A stretch of DNA of 64,000 bases from contig DATGLS010000048.1 of assembly GCA_035293985.1 (NCBI GenBank), forward strand, positions 62,001-126,000, given 5' to 3'. Within the stretch, counting starts at the first letter, position 1, and each line of letters opens with the position of its first letter. The position numbers and the translations under genes were made by a program. Origin of the DNA: JAVDCA01 sp035293985 (GTDB taxonomy: Bacteria; Pseudomonadota; Alphaproteobacteria; Rhizobiales; Xanthobacteraceae). Shown piece by piece: positions 42,901-51,325 of the stretch. Under the pieces are notes generated by a model. That model had not been told where the DNA came from. It did not search any database and worked only from the letters and a program-made list of their open reading frames with translations.

Positions 42901-43358
42901 TTTGGTGCCTGCTGGGCCAGAAGGAAGGCCTGATAATCGTCTTCCGACTCGGCGATGAGCTCCGCCTCGAGTTTGTCGAGGTCGGTCTCGGTGCTCGGAT
43001 GGATCGTGGTCCACACCGTATCGGCATGGGCGAGCGCGATGCGCTTGGTGCCGGGCGGAGAGACGAGCGTGAACGGCGCCTTGACCCGGACGATTCCGCC
43101 CTCGGTCAGCACCTCCATGTCGCCGGCCGACATGATGCAAAGGTGCGCAGCTTTGTGGATTTTGCCGGTCAGCAGCGTCCCGGCCGGGATCATGAGTTCA
43201 CGCGCATAGATGCCGGGCGCAAACCAATGGCGGACCGTGAGCGTGAGCTGCGGATAGCCGCGCAATTGCGCCTCGAAGGCCGCGACCGCATCGCGCGCGG
43301 TGAGCGCTTCCGGCGGCGTGAGCTGCGGGGCGGCGGCGGTCTCGTCCATCTCGATCAT
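42888..43358 (-). CDS. Cupin-like phage protein (156 aa)
   Basis: The core ARELMIPAGTLLTGKIHKAAHLCIMSAGDMEVLTEGGIVRVKAPFTLVSPPGTKRIALAHADT has the cupin barrel pattern with a possible metal-binding His and Glu. It lies in the tail-completion region. The start at 43358 overlaps the preceding stop by ATGA; 43349 is an alternative. A structural or decoration role is more likely than an enzymatic one. Confidence 0.6.
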   Translation of the reverse strand: MIEMDETAAAPQLTPPEALTARDAVAAFEAQLRGYPQLTLTVRHWFAPGIYARELMIPAGTLLTGKIHKAAHLCIMSAGDMEVLTEGGIVRVKAPFTLVSPPGTKRIALAHADTVWTTIHPSTETDLDKLEAELIAESEDDYQAFLLAQQAPKCLS

Positions 43359-43792
43359 CCGAGCTGCAGCGAGCGCAGTTGGGTGGGCGACCAGGCGCTG
43401 AATATCTGGGTCTTGCCGGCAGCGAGCGGGTAGCCGGCGCCGACCGCGAGTGCGTCGATCCGCGATCCGGGCTGCGGCAGCACCGAAAGCGCGTTGGCGC
43501 CGCCGTTGAAGATCACGGCACTCGCGCCGACCTTGAGCCCAGGAATGATCACCGAACCGCCGTTGGGCACCGTGTCGAACTCGCTCCAATCATTGACGAT
43601 CGGAAACGACGTGCCTGCCTGCACCACAAGTCCGACGCCGACCGAAGGCGCGCCCGATGCGCCGCCGGTCCTGTTCCACAGCGCCAGCAGGAGATAGCGG
43701 CCGTCCGTCGTGAACGTGCCATTCGGCCCGATGATCGACGTCTGCGGCGCCGGGAAATTCTGCTGAAACGCCTGCAGGCCGGGGAAACCCAT
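43355..43792 (-). CDS. Virion-module protein (145 aa), beta-rich
   Basis: Sequence GTFTTDGRYLLLALWNRTGG, GVGLVVQAGTSFPIVND and VGASAVIFNGGANALSVLPQPGSRID suggests a beta sandwich, perhaps a head-tail connector or decoration protein. It lies directly after the gp10-like gene (no gap). No named family. Confidence 0.55.
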   Translation of the reverse strand: MGFPGLQAFQQNFPAPQTSIIGPNGTFTTDGRYLLLALWNRTGGASGAPSVGVGLVVQAGTSFPIVNDWSEFDTVPNGGSVIIPGLKVGASAVIFNGGANALSVLPQPGSRIDALAVGAGYPLAAGKTQIFSAWSPTQLRSLQLG

Positions 43793-45334
43793 CTATGCGT
43801 TCCCGACCACGGGATCGATGAAAGCGCCGTTGAGCGCATTCGACATTTCGGCGGTGGACGAAAGCTCGAACACCGCGTCGCGCGCGATCCCATTGTTGCG
43901 CCAGCGCAGGAGCGAGCGATATCGGCCGGCGCTCAGCCGGCCCTTGGCGCGGGCATTGCCGAATGTGTTGCCGCCATCGCGCGACATGCGCATGTAGACG
44001 ACGGGCGACGCGACCTGCGTCAGCGGGCCAAACCCCTGGCTGAAGCCCGCGTTCCAAGGCGTGCGAAACTGCACGACCTCGCCCGTGCCCGGATCGGTGC
44101 CAGTCTGCACATCGGCGACGAACGCCGCATGGCTCACCTGCTTGAGTTCCTCGAGCGCGTGCGGGAACGACCTGATCCACGGGATCGGCTGGCCGGCATC
44201 GGTCAACGCGTCCGCCGTCACCTCGTAGAGCTGTCCCGTCGCCCAATCGAGCCCGACGTTCTTGCCGTAGGCATAGGCCATGAACGTGTTGCGGGCGCGA
44301 TGCAGGACGCCATTGTTGTCGATCCAGGCGTCCTCGTGCCACTGCTCGGTCGCCTGGTCGAAGCCCCAGGTCTTATCGGCGGTCGGGAAATGCAGCTTGT
44401 AAAACGAGTGTCCGGCGATCTGGTAGACCGAGCCGATCGCGTCATCGACGCGGGCATATTTCTTGAACTCGGCCTCGATCGCATGCGTCGAGATGCGCTG
44501 CGCGACGTTCTGGTTGTTGCCGCGCATCACCATGCGGGCGCCTTCCGGGCTCTGCGAGAGCCAGAAGACGTTGGTATCCATCTTCGCTGGCGAATAGGCG
44601 GCGACGCAGCCTTGCTCGATGATGACGCCGGGCAGGAGCTGGAACGGGAACGGCACGGCGCCGGCGTTGTACCAGGGCTCGTTCTTCTGCGAGCCGAACA
44701 CCCAGGCTTCGCGCTCGATCGCGACCACACAGAGAATGTTGTCGGGCCACGCCGTCTTGACCCCGACATAGAGCCCGTTGAAGGCGATCTGGCCCTGCAG
44801 CGTGCAGTACCACTGGTTGGTGCCGGGCTTGTTGAGCAGAATGAACGTGTCGAGGAAGTCGGCGCGCGTCGAGCCGAGGAAGTTCGGATCGCCGATCTCG
44901 GTGAATGATGCCGCCGAATAGGCAGCACCCGCGGCCGCAATCACGATCTGGTTTCCCGAGGTGCTGCCGTCGACCACGATGATGGCCGTGCCGTTATCCG
45001 CCATGGATACCGGCGTGCGCAGCGGATTTCGCATCTGCCCCAGCAGATGGAAGTTCCAGTCCGGATCGATCGCGTAGACGTTGACGCCGACGACGGCGAA
45101 GAGATCGCCGTTGGGGTCGTATCCGCCACGGGTCGAGCGATAGAGGCAGCGGCCAGGCCCCGGCGCCGGGCACAGCGCGAGCGAGCGCAGGCCTGGGCGC
45201 GGATAGAGCGTGAACGGCGTGACCGGCTTCGTCTCCGGCGGGTTGCGCTCCGGATAGAGGTTCACGCAGCGCTGGGCATTGGCAATGTAGCCCTGCGCCG
45301 AATAGGCGCCGCTGGTAAGGGGGATGCCGACCAT
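43793..45334 (-). CDS. P22 gp10-like packaged-DNA stabilization protein (513 aa)
   Basis: The sequence has the gp10 pattern throughout: an N-terminal AYSAQGYIANAQRCVNLYPE, YPRPGLRSLA, GGNVYAI-like repeats of a beta-propeller type, FWLSQSPEGARMVMRGNNQ, and WIRSFPHALEELKQV. P22 gp10 (472 aa) plugs the tail after packaging together with gp4 and gp26. Length and position, downstream of the gp4-like gene, agree. Confidence 0.8.
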   Translation of the reverse strand: MVGIPLTSGAYSAQGYIANAQRCVNLYPERNPPETKPVTPFTLYPRPGLRSLALCPAPGPGRCLYRSTRGGYDPNGDLFAVVGVNVYAIDPDWNFHLLGQMRNPLRTPVSMADNGTAIIVVDGSTSGNQIVIAAAGAAYSAASFTEIGDPNFLGSTRADFLDTFILLNKPGTNQWYCTLQGQIAFNGLYVGVKTAWPDNILCVVAIEREAWVFGSQKNEPWYNAGAVPFPFQLLPGVIIEQGCVAAYSPAKMDTNVFWLSQSPEGARMVMRGNNQNVAQRISTHAIEAEFKKYARVDDAIGSVYQIAGHSFYKLHFPTADKTWGFDQATEQWHEDAWIDNNGVLHRARNTFMAYAYGKNVGLDWATGQLYEVTADALTDAGQPIPWIRSFPHALEELKQVSHAAFVADVQTGTDPGTGEVVQFRTPWNAGFSQGFGPLTQVASPVVYMRMSRDGGNTFGNARAKGRLSAGRYRSLLRWRNNGIARDAVFELSSTAEMSNALNGAFIDPVVGNA

Positions 45335-45337
45335 GGC

Positions 45338-45532
45338 TTACGCGGCCTCGAGCCGGGCTTTCTCGGCGAGCGCCGGCCCGCACCAGACGACGACGGCTTT
45401 ACGCTTCATCGCCGCGCCCTCGGCCGCATCGATCGTTGGATGGACATCGCGCGGCAGCTGCGGCAGGTCGGGCGGGACCTTGGAGAGGCAATATCCGCCC
45501 GGGACCTGCCAGCCGAAGAGCGTGCGGCGCAT
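45338..45532 (-). CDS. Small protein (64 aa) between gp10-like and exported protein genes
   Basis: The frame fills the space between two solid genes in the same direction, 9 bp after the upstream stop and 3 bp before the gp10-like start. Its sequence (FGWQVPGGYCLSKVPPDLPQLP, VVWCGPALAEKARLEAA) has no known motif. No strong ribosome-binding site was found; coding status is probable, not certain. Confidence 0.45.
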   Translation of the reverse strand: MRRTLFGWQVPGGYCLSKVPPDLPQLPRDVHPTIDAAEGAAMKRKAVVVWCGPALAEKARLEAA

Positions 45533-45541
45533 GTCGAGGCG

Positions 45542-46033
45542 TCAGTTACCGTGGACGCAGGACCACGACCCGGGCTTCGCCACGAAACATTCGACGCTGT
45601 TCTGTGTCGAGAGCGTGTACGAGGTCGAATTGCTCGAGCCGTTGATCTGATCGGTCGAGCCGGTGACCAGGTTGGTGCCTGCCTGCGCGTAGATCGCGAG
45701 CGTGCTGGCGCCGGCATTGCGCAGGCTGAAGTTCATGCCGGCCTGCGCGTAGGGGATGCAGATGCTGTCATTGCCGCTCGCGACCGTGTCGACCTCGTAG
45801 AGGTAGGCGCCGGGCGTGATCGAGAGACAAGCGGCCTGCGTGCCGCCGGCATGCGCCGTGATGCCGTACTGGTAGGCATAGTTCTGGCCGCCGGCGAGGC
45901 CGTTGAGCCACACGCCGTCGACCAGGCCCATACCGCTGCCCGGCTGCGTGCCGACCGAGGCGTGAGCGATCATGCCGACGAGCACGAGCGCAAAGGCCGC
46001 GCCCGCGGCGCGGGCGGCGCGAAGAAGCTTCAT
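45542..46033 (-). CDS. Exported structural-like phage protein (163 aa)
   Basis: A Sec signal peptide (LLRAARAAGAAFALVLVGMIAHA) is followed by a Gly/Asn/Ser-rich beta protein with NAGASTLAIYAQAG and a STSYTLSTQNSVECFVAKPGSW end, resembling capsid- or fibre-associated domains. It lies between gp4-like and gp10-like genes. An export signal in this location is unusual and shared with several other virion-module genes here. Confidence 0.6.
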   Translation of the reverse strand: MKLLRAARAAGAAFALVLVGMIAHASVGTQPGSGMGLVDGVWLNGLAGGQNYAYQYGITAHAGGTQAACLSITPGAYLYEVDTVASGNDSICIPYAQAGMNFSLRNAGASTLAIYAQAGTNLVTGSTDQINGSSNSTSYTLSTQNSVECFVAKPGSWSCVHGN

Positions 46034-46042
46034 CTCTCTCTC

Positions 46043-46801
46043 CTATGGCGTGTCGGATTTGTAGTTGTAGGCGGCATTGCCTTGCCGGCGGAGCGCCCGC
46101 GGCATGGTGAGCAGCGGCACCTGCACATTGCCCAATCGGATCGCGTTGCGCGTGCGCTTGGCGACCGAGCTGATCTTGGGATCCTCGGGGAGCTGGTTGG
46201 TCGCCCGGTAGCGCTCGGCCAGGTTCCATTGCAGGGCCGCGTGATAGAGCGGCGGCAGGTTGACCTTGTCCTGCAAGTTCACGAATTGCGGCAGCGTCTC
46301 CTTGAACGTCGCATGTATCTCGTAGATCGACGCCTGCGGGATCGGCCAGGGATAGAGCAGGCCGTTCGGCCAGCCGCTGTCATAGAAGATGCTGTTGGCG
46401 AAGGTGCCGAGCGTCTTCAGCACGATGCGGTTGTAGTCCTCGCGCGCGGGCAGGATCTCCAGCGGGTAATCGACCTGGCTTCCTGCCCCGCCGCTCGGCT
46501 GCAGCTGGCGCAGAAACGCGCTTTCCAGGCGATCCGGGCGCGGATTGACGTTGAAATTCCCGCCGACGCCGACCGTATAGCTCTGCGCGCCCGTCGACAC
46601 GAAGGCATAGTCCACCAGGTGGTAGACCATGTAACGCTGCACCTGCCATTCGGCGAGCAGGTAATTCGCCTGTTTGAACGACCGGTTGAGGACCGGCTGC
46701 TCGATCATTTCGTCGACGCCCTCGACGCCGGCGTCGATCAGGGCATCGGTGATGATGTCCTGCACGGTCGGGACCGGCAGCGCTTGGGCGTTGATGGCCA
46801 T
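46043..46801 (-). CDS. P22 gp4-like tail accessory/head completion protein (252 aa)
   Basis: The N-terminal TVQDIITDALIDAGV, ANYLLAEWQVQRYMVYHL and later TFANSIFYDSGWPNGLLYPWP, PPLYHAALQWNLAERY match the gp4 family that attaches below the portal. P22 gp4 (166 aa) also has muralytic activity; that part is not obvious here. Neighbours (coat upstream, gp10-like downstream) support the call. Confidence 0.75.
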   Translation of the reverse strand: MAINAQALPVPTVQDIITDALIDAGVEGVDEMIEQPVLNRSFKQANYLLAEWQVQRYMVYHLVDYAFVSTGAQSYTVGVGGNFNVNPRPDRLESAFLRQLQPSGGAGSQVDYPLEILPAREDYNRIVLKTLGTFANSIFYDSGWPNGLLYPWPIPQASIYEIHATFKETLPQFVNLQDKVNLPPLYHAALQWNLAERYRATNQLPEDPKISSVAKRTRNAIRLGNVQVPLLTMPRALRRQGNAAYNYKSDTP

Positions 46802-46833
46802 GGTGCCGGTCCGATCTCAAAGGCGCGTGGCGA

Positions 46834-47571
46834 TCACGCCACTTCGTCGAGCGCTTCCTTGATGCGATCGAGGCTCCACGCATCGTCAACCGGAATGTCG
46901 CGCTCGGCTGCGGCCTCGAGCAGGACCTCGCGCTCTTCCGCCTCGGTGAGCTTGTTCGGGTTGTCGGATGCGAGCTGCACCGCCGGCGCGACGTCCATGG
47001 TCGCAGCTGCAATTGGGGCGCGCTCGCCGTTCTTCCACGCCTTGAAGGCAAGGAATTCCGCATAGTCCGGATCGGCTGCGATTTGCGCGGCCGCGGTTGG
47101 TGCGGCGGCCGGCGCGTTCTTCATCTGCGCGATCACGGCGGCGACGACGGCGCCGATCAGCTCGGACTGGCCCTGCGCGCGCGTCTGCTGCGCCTCCATC
47201 AGGCTCTTGCCCGGGCCGTCATGCGCGGGCTTGGGCGCAACGACCGGCTTTGCCTTCCATTCGCCGGCGCAGTCGAAGCGATGCTCGCCCTTGTTCCAGG
47301 TGACGCCGAGCGCGGCCGCGGCCTCCGGCGTGCGCACCAGGCGCGGCTTCTCGGTCGCGTGATAGAAGATCGCCGGGAACGCCTTGTGCCGATAGGGCAC
47401 GTTGGAGAACTGCGGGAAGAGGTGCTTGATCGACTTGATACCCTCATAGGTCGGGATATGCGGCTTCTCCACCATCGGCTGGAAGGCGCCGTCGTCGTCG
47501 ACCACGCCCGGCATCATGTCGGCGCGCTGGCCCTCATTGGCGATCTCGGGATCGAGATATTCGATGGTCAT
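46834..47571 (-). CDS. Virion-module protein (245 aa), unknown
   Basis: The first 100 residues appear folded (GIKSIKHLFPQFSNVPYRHKAFPAIFYH, ALGVTWNKGEHRF). The remainder is Ala-rich and helical and ends with a HeH/SAP-like motif (EAAAERDIPVDDAWSLDRIKEALDEV) seen in proteins near portal and coat genes. It lies between the 184-aa gene and gp4. Function unknown. Confidence 0.5.
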   Translation of the reverse strand: MTIEYLDPEIANEGQRADMMPGVVDDDGAFQPMVEKPHIPTYEGIKSIKHLFPQFSNVPYRHKAFPAIFYHATEKPRLVRTPEAAAALGVTWNKGEHRFDCAGEWKAKPVVAPKPAHDGPGKSLMEAQQTRAQGQSELIGAVVAAVIAQMKNAPAAAPTAAAQIAADPDYAEFLAFKAWKNGERAPIAAATMDVAPAVQLASDNPNKLTEAEEREVLLEAAAERDIPVDDAWSLDRIKEALDEVA

Positions 47572-47615
47572 GGGTGCTCCGTGGCGTTGGTGTCGGAAGG
47601 CGCGCGCGAGCGCGC

Positions 47616-48170
47616 TCAGTAGAAAATGTCGTCGTCCTCGGCGCCGGTCGGCTCCGGAGCTGGCGGCGTCTCGGGATTAATCGCCAGCACCTTGCCGTCG
47701 GGGTTCGGCAGCGCACCGGTCGCCGCGACCAGCGCGGGCGCCGCATGGCGATCGTGCTGGTGCTGATCGGTGACGAACTGCTCGACATTCTTGAGCGCCG
47801 CCGCGTGATTGGCCTCGATCGGGTCGATCTCGGCCGGCTCGGTCGCGGGTGCGGGCCAGAGCGGCGAGAGCGGCTTGCCGGCCGAGACATCCTCCGGCGC
47901 ATCGGGCACGACGCGCAGCCGCGGCTTGTCGGACTTCTCTGCCAAGGCCTCGGCTTCCTCGCCGGCATCCTTGACCAGCACGGTCACCTTGCCGGCTCGA
48001 TCGATATGGTGGGCGAAATCGGCAACCGAGATGTGGCCGCTCGTGTCGACCACATGGCTCGGGTGCGGAACCACCCATTTCGGGAATTCGACGTCGGTTT
48101 TGGACGCCTGCGCAGGCGCTTGCTCAATTCCGATGAGGTGATGGGTGAGCGGGTCGCGGAAAAGCGACAT
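47616..48170 (-). CDS. Virion-module protein (184 aa), unknown
   Basis: The N-terminal half contains EFPKWVVPHPSHVV and GKVTVLVKDAGEEAEALA; the C-terminal half is rich in Pro/Ala/Glu and probably disordered, ending DDDIFY. It follows the coat gene, where head-decoration or minor head proteins often lie. No family assigned. Confidence 0.5.
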   Translation of the reverse strand: MSLFRDPLTHHLIGIEQAPAQASKTDVEFPKWVVPHPSHVVDTSGHISVADFAHHIDRAGKVTVLVKDAGEEAEALAEKSDKPRLRVVPDAPEDVSAGKPLSPLWPAPATEPAEIDPIEANHAAALKNVEQFVTDQHQHDRHAAPALVAATGALPNPDGKVLAINPETPPAPEPTGAEDDDIFY

Positions 48171-48258
48171 GGGCAGGCTCCTAGATTTTTTCTAGATTTC
48201 GGCGGGTCGCGGCGGCGCTGGTGCGGGCGCCGCCGCGATTGCGTCAGGCGTCAGCCGC

Positions 48259-49509
48259 TTACAGGCTGTCGCAGACCTGGTTCGCCCATTCCGGGCGGAC
48301 GTAGTAGTAGCCGAAGAGGACATCGAGCCGGTCGACCGGCTGATCGGTGCCGGGCTCGTAGCAGACGAGCGAGCGCATCGAGACGTTGTCCATGGTATGG
48401 CGCGTCGCCTCGATGACGCCGCGGCCGCCGGGCGGCATCCACAGCGGGGCGACCACCATGGTGATCGCGTCGGGCGCATACGCGATCGACTTGCGATAGG
48501 TCACGCTCGCGTTGGCGAACGGCGTGATGGTCGCATTGTTCGCCGGGCTCGCCGTCACGGTCTGGTACTGCTGCGGGGTGTATGGCAGCGAGGCGTAGGG
48601 CACGGCGGACGCCGGCGGGATCAGCGCCGGATAGATCGGGATCTGCGTCGCGTTCGCGGCGACGTTGGCCGTGGCCACGAACTGGCGCAGCTGCCCGGTC
48701 GAGGCCTTGGTGACGCGGTTGACGGCGAAGACGCCGGCGATCGAGAAGACGTCGCCCTGGTTGATGGTGCCGCCGAGCGCGTTGACGTTGAGAAGCGTGC
48801 CGGTCTGGCCGGCGCCGTTCACGGTGCCGTTCACCAGCGAGCCCGTGGTGTGCTTGATCACGGTCTGGTCGCGGAACCACTTCTCGAAGCCGAGACCGTT
48901 GCGCATCCCGCCGGAGCGGAACTGGGCGCTGATCTCGGTCACGGGATTGAGCAGCCCGCGCAGCGCGACCATGGTCTTGGCGTCGGTGTGGGGGTCGTTG
49001 ACGACCTTGCGGCCCGGCATCATCGGCGCCGAGTTGTCGTCGAGCACCGCGCCACCGATCACGAACGGCGTCTCGGTCACGGCGAGGATGTTGTTGTTGG
49101 CGTCCACATTCGCGGTCGCGTTGCACACGCCGCCTTCGGAGCCCAGCATGATGGTCTGCGCGACGTTGCCGGTGAGCACGTTGACGCGCGGGAGCATGAT
49201 GCGCTCGGCGTAGTCGTCGAGGGAGAGGGTGCGCTCGGCGGTCGTGAAGGCGACGTCGACATGGCGCTGCGTCGCGACGGTCAGCACCACCTGCTGCTCG
49301 GAAGTGTCCTGCAGCGCGATGCCCGGGCCGTCGGTGACGGTGTAGTCGTTGGGCAGGCGAATGCGCAGCTGCGCGCCGATCTTCGCGCCTTCCTCACCGA
49401 ATTGGTTGTCGTACTGGCGCGAGATGTTCTGGATGAAGTAGTTCGTATTGAGGAAGAGCTTGATCGCATAGCGCGTGATCATGCTCGGGGTGAGAAGCGA
49501 ATTGCCCAT
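48259..49509 (-). CDS. P22-type major coat protein (416 aa)
   Basis: The protein follows the P22 gp5 family pattern: MITRYAIKLFLNTNYFIQNISRQY, GAQLRIRLPNDY, RHVDVAFTTAERTLSLDDY at the start, ALIPPASAVPYASLP in the middle, and RHTMDNVSMRSLVCYEP, FGYYYVRPEWANQV at the end. Length is close to P22 coat (430 aa). It builds the HK97-fold capsid. GGAGGGA lies just before the ATG, a strong ribosome-binding site consistent with high expression. Confidence 0.88.
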   Translation of the reverse strand: MGNSLLTPSMITRYAIKLFLNTNYFIQNISRQYDNQFGEEGAKIGAQLRIRLPNDYTVTDGPGIALQDTSEQQVVLTVATQRHVDVAFTTAERTLSLDDYAERIMLPRVNVLTGNVAQTIMLGSEGGVCNATANVDANNNILAVTETPFVIGGAVLDDNSAPMMPGRKVVNDPHTDAKTMVALRGLLNPVTEISAQFRSGGMRNGLGFEKWFRDQTVIKHTTGSLVNGTVNGAGQTGTLLNVNALGGTINQGDVFSIAGVFAVNRVTKASTGQLRQFVATANVAANATQIPIYPALIPPASAVPYASLPYTPQQYQTVTASPANNATITPFANASVTYRKSIAYAPDAITMVVAPLWMPPGGRGVIEATRHTMDNVSMRSLVCYEPGTDQPVDRLDVLFGYYYVRPEWANQVCDSL

Positions 49510-49696
49510 AGGAGGGACCCGTCAGGTTCGCGCCACCTCGAAGGGCGCTGAATTTTGGGGAGGCGACCGAAGTCGCGGGTTCGCTCGGGTCCCGAGGCCG
49601 AGAGAGGCGGGATGCGATCAGGCGATCGCCACCGGGTGACCGTTCCGGGCGGGGCGCTTTGCCAGTCGACGCAGTCACGAGCTGCGGATACGTGAT

Positions 49697-49726
49697 GCGG
49701 CTAATGCCGCCACCGGCTTGCGCCGG
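49697..49726 (-). other. Tandem hairpins in the coat-gene leader
   Basis: In the 255-bp gap between scaffold and coat genes, the minus strand reads CCGGC-GCAA-GCCGG (49713-49726 region) immediately followed by GCGGC-ATTA-GCCGC (49697-49710). Two adjacent 5-bp GC stems, the first with a GNRA tetraloop, would form stable RNA structure about 190 nt upstream of the coat ATG. Possible roles are mRNA stabilisation or processing. No T-tract follows, so termination is unlikely. Confidence 0.4.
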
Positions 49727-49764
49727 GACGAAATCAAAATGTGAAGATCAGGAAATCGAGACGA

Positions 49765-50604
49765 TCAGGCGCGCTTCAGGAACTTGCGATCCCATGCCGC
49801 CGACCATTCCTCGTCGGAGCGATCGTCGCTGAAGTCCTCGCCTTCCGGGCGCTCCGCGACCGGCGCGAGCTTGGGCGGCGGCGGCGGCGCTTTGCTGGGT
49901 GCGGCAGGCTTCGGTGCGGGTGCGGGCTGCGGCGCAGGCTTCTCGGTCTCGGCCATCGACATCCTCGTGAATTCGGCGATTCGGCGCGCCGGGCTCATGG
50001 CCGCGATCGCGGCCGCCTTGTCCTGATCCTTGGCGAGCTTGTCGAGGATCGCGTGCGCATTGGCCTTGTCGACCGCGATCAGGTCCGCGACGACGTCGTC
50101 GCGGGTGAGCCCGATCGCGGTGAGGACATTGAGCGTTTCGTTGAAGTCGGGGAATTTCTCCAGGCCGGCATCGCGCACCGCGACCGTGTCCTCGAAGATG
50201 CGCTGGCGCTGCGCCTCCGCCTTCACCTCGCGCTGGAATTCCTCTTGCGACTGGCCGGGCTGGCGCTGCGGGGCCGGCGGCTGCGTCCCGGTCGGCTGCT
50301 CGCCGCGCTGCAGGCGGGCGAGCATTTCCTCCGCCGCATCGGCGCGGCGCTTCTCCGCCTCGCGCGCCTCGTTCGCCTGCCGCTTGGCGTGCTCGGCCTC
50401 GCTGATGCGGGTGAGATACCAGGGCTGGCGGCCCTTGTTGCCGTGCTCGCGCGGCGCGGCCGGATCGACCGCCGCGGGCGGCGCAGGCGGTTCGGGCGCG
50501 GGCGCAGGCGGGTCGGCGGCGACCGGTGCAGGCGGTGTCACCGCCGGCTCGACGGGCGGCTCCGGAGCATGTGTCACCTCAGGGACCAACGGCTCTTCTG
50601 CCAT
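49765..50604 (-). CDS. Scaffolding-protein candidate (279 aa)
   Basis: It lies between portal-side genes and the coat gene, where P22 has scaffold gene 8. The protein is Pro/Ala-rich at the N terminus, then highly charged and helical (EAEHAKRQANEAREAEKRRADAAEEMLARL, RRIAEFTRMSMAE), with a short acidic-basic C terminus ending WDRKFLKRA. A basic helical C-terminal tail that binds coat is the P22 scaffold hallmark. The start at 50604 follows an AGGAGAAT sequence. Confidence 0.65.
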   Translation of the reverse strand: MAEEPLVPEVTHAPEPPVEPAVTPPAPVAADPPAPAPEPPAPPAAVDPAAPREHGNKGRQPWYLTRISEAEHAKRQANEAREAEKRRADAAEEMLARLQRGEQPTGTQPPAPQRQPGQSQEEFQREVKAEAQRQRIFEDTVAVRDAGLEKFPDFNETLNVLTAIGLTRDDVVADLIAVDKANAHAILDKLAKDQDKAAAIAAMSPARRIAEFTRMSMAETEKPAPQPAPAPKPAAPSKAPPPPPKLAPVAERPEGEDFSDDRSDEEWSAAWDRKFLKRA

Positions 50605-50615
50605 GCGACATTCTC

Positions 50616-51068
50616 CTAATTCAGCCGACGCCCGGCCGTGCGCAGCATGCGCGACTTGAGGCTGCCCGGCCCCTGGCCGACGCCGAAGCTTTCGTCGATG
50701 ACCTTGTTCTCGGTCTTGTCGCCGACGAAATTCTCCGTGTTCGGCAGCGACTGGATCGGCGCCGGCGCGTTCGGTCCCGCGCCCATCATCGCCTGGACGC
50801 AGAGCGCCCGGAACATTGTCTCGGCCTCTTCGGGCCTGGTCTTCTGATCGGCGAGGCGCTCGGCGTACATCATCCGCACCGCGACCACGAAATTCTTCCA
50901 GTTCTGCTCGGCGAACACGTACTCGTTCGGCCACATCGCCCGGAACTTGGCCGAACGCTTCATGCCGTGGAATTCGCCGGCGACCTTCTTGGCGTCGTTT
51001 TCGACCAGCGCCATGAGCTTGCGGACTTCATCGTCCTGCAGGAGCTCGCCGTCGACCATCAGCGGCAT
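50616..51068 (-). CDS. Virion-module protein (150 aa) next to portal
   Basis: Helical protein with DEVRKLMALVENDAKKVAGEF, EYVFAEQNWKNFVVAVRMMYAERL and a flexible C terminus. It overlaps the 88-aa gene by 10 nt. Position between portal and scaffold suggests a head assembly helper. No family recognised. Confidence 0.5.
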   Translation of the reverse strand: MPLMVDGELLQDDEVRKLMALVENDAKKVAGEFHGMKRSAKFRAMWPNEYVFAEQNWKNFVVAVRMMYAERLADQKTRPEEAETMFRALCVQAMMGAGPNAPAPIQSLPNTENFVGDKTENKVIDESFGVGQGPGSLKSRMLRTAGRRLN

Positions 51069-51325
51069 GGGATGCTCCAGTTGCCGGCCGGCCACACGAA
51101 CGTGCCGTGCCAATGCGCGAGGGCTGGCCGCCTTTGCTCGAGCAAGCGTTCCGCGGTCGCAAGCTGCTTCGCCTGCGCTTCCAGCATCGCGGCCTGCGTC
51201 TTGATCAGCAGCGCGCTCGTATGCTCGAGCTCGGCGGCGGCGCGCGCGATCAGCGCACAATCGCGTGGCGAGAGGCGCCCGCCGTCCTTGGCGATAATGG
51301 CCAGTTCATCGACGATATCGGTCAT
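51059..51325 (-). CDS. Small helical protein after portal (88 aa)
   Basis: Mostly one long amphipathic helix (RDCALIARAAAELEHTSALLIKTQ followed by AQAKQLATAERLLEQRR), probably a coiled coil. The ATG overlaps the portal stop (ATGA). Likely an assembly or structural accessory; inferred from place and shape only. Confidence 0.5.
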   Translation of the reverse strand: MTDIVDELAIIAKDGGRLSPRDCALIARAAAELEHTSALLIKTQAAMLEAQAKQLATAERLLEQRRPALAHWHGTFVWPAGNWSIPCR

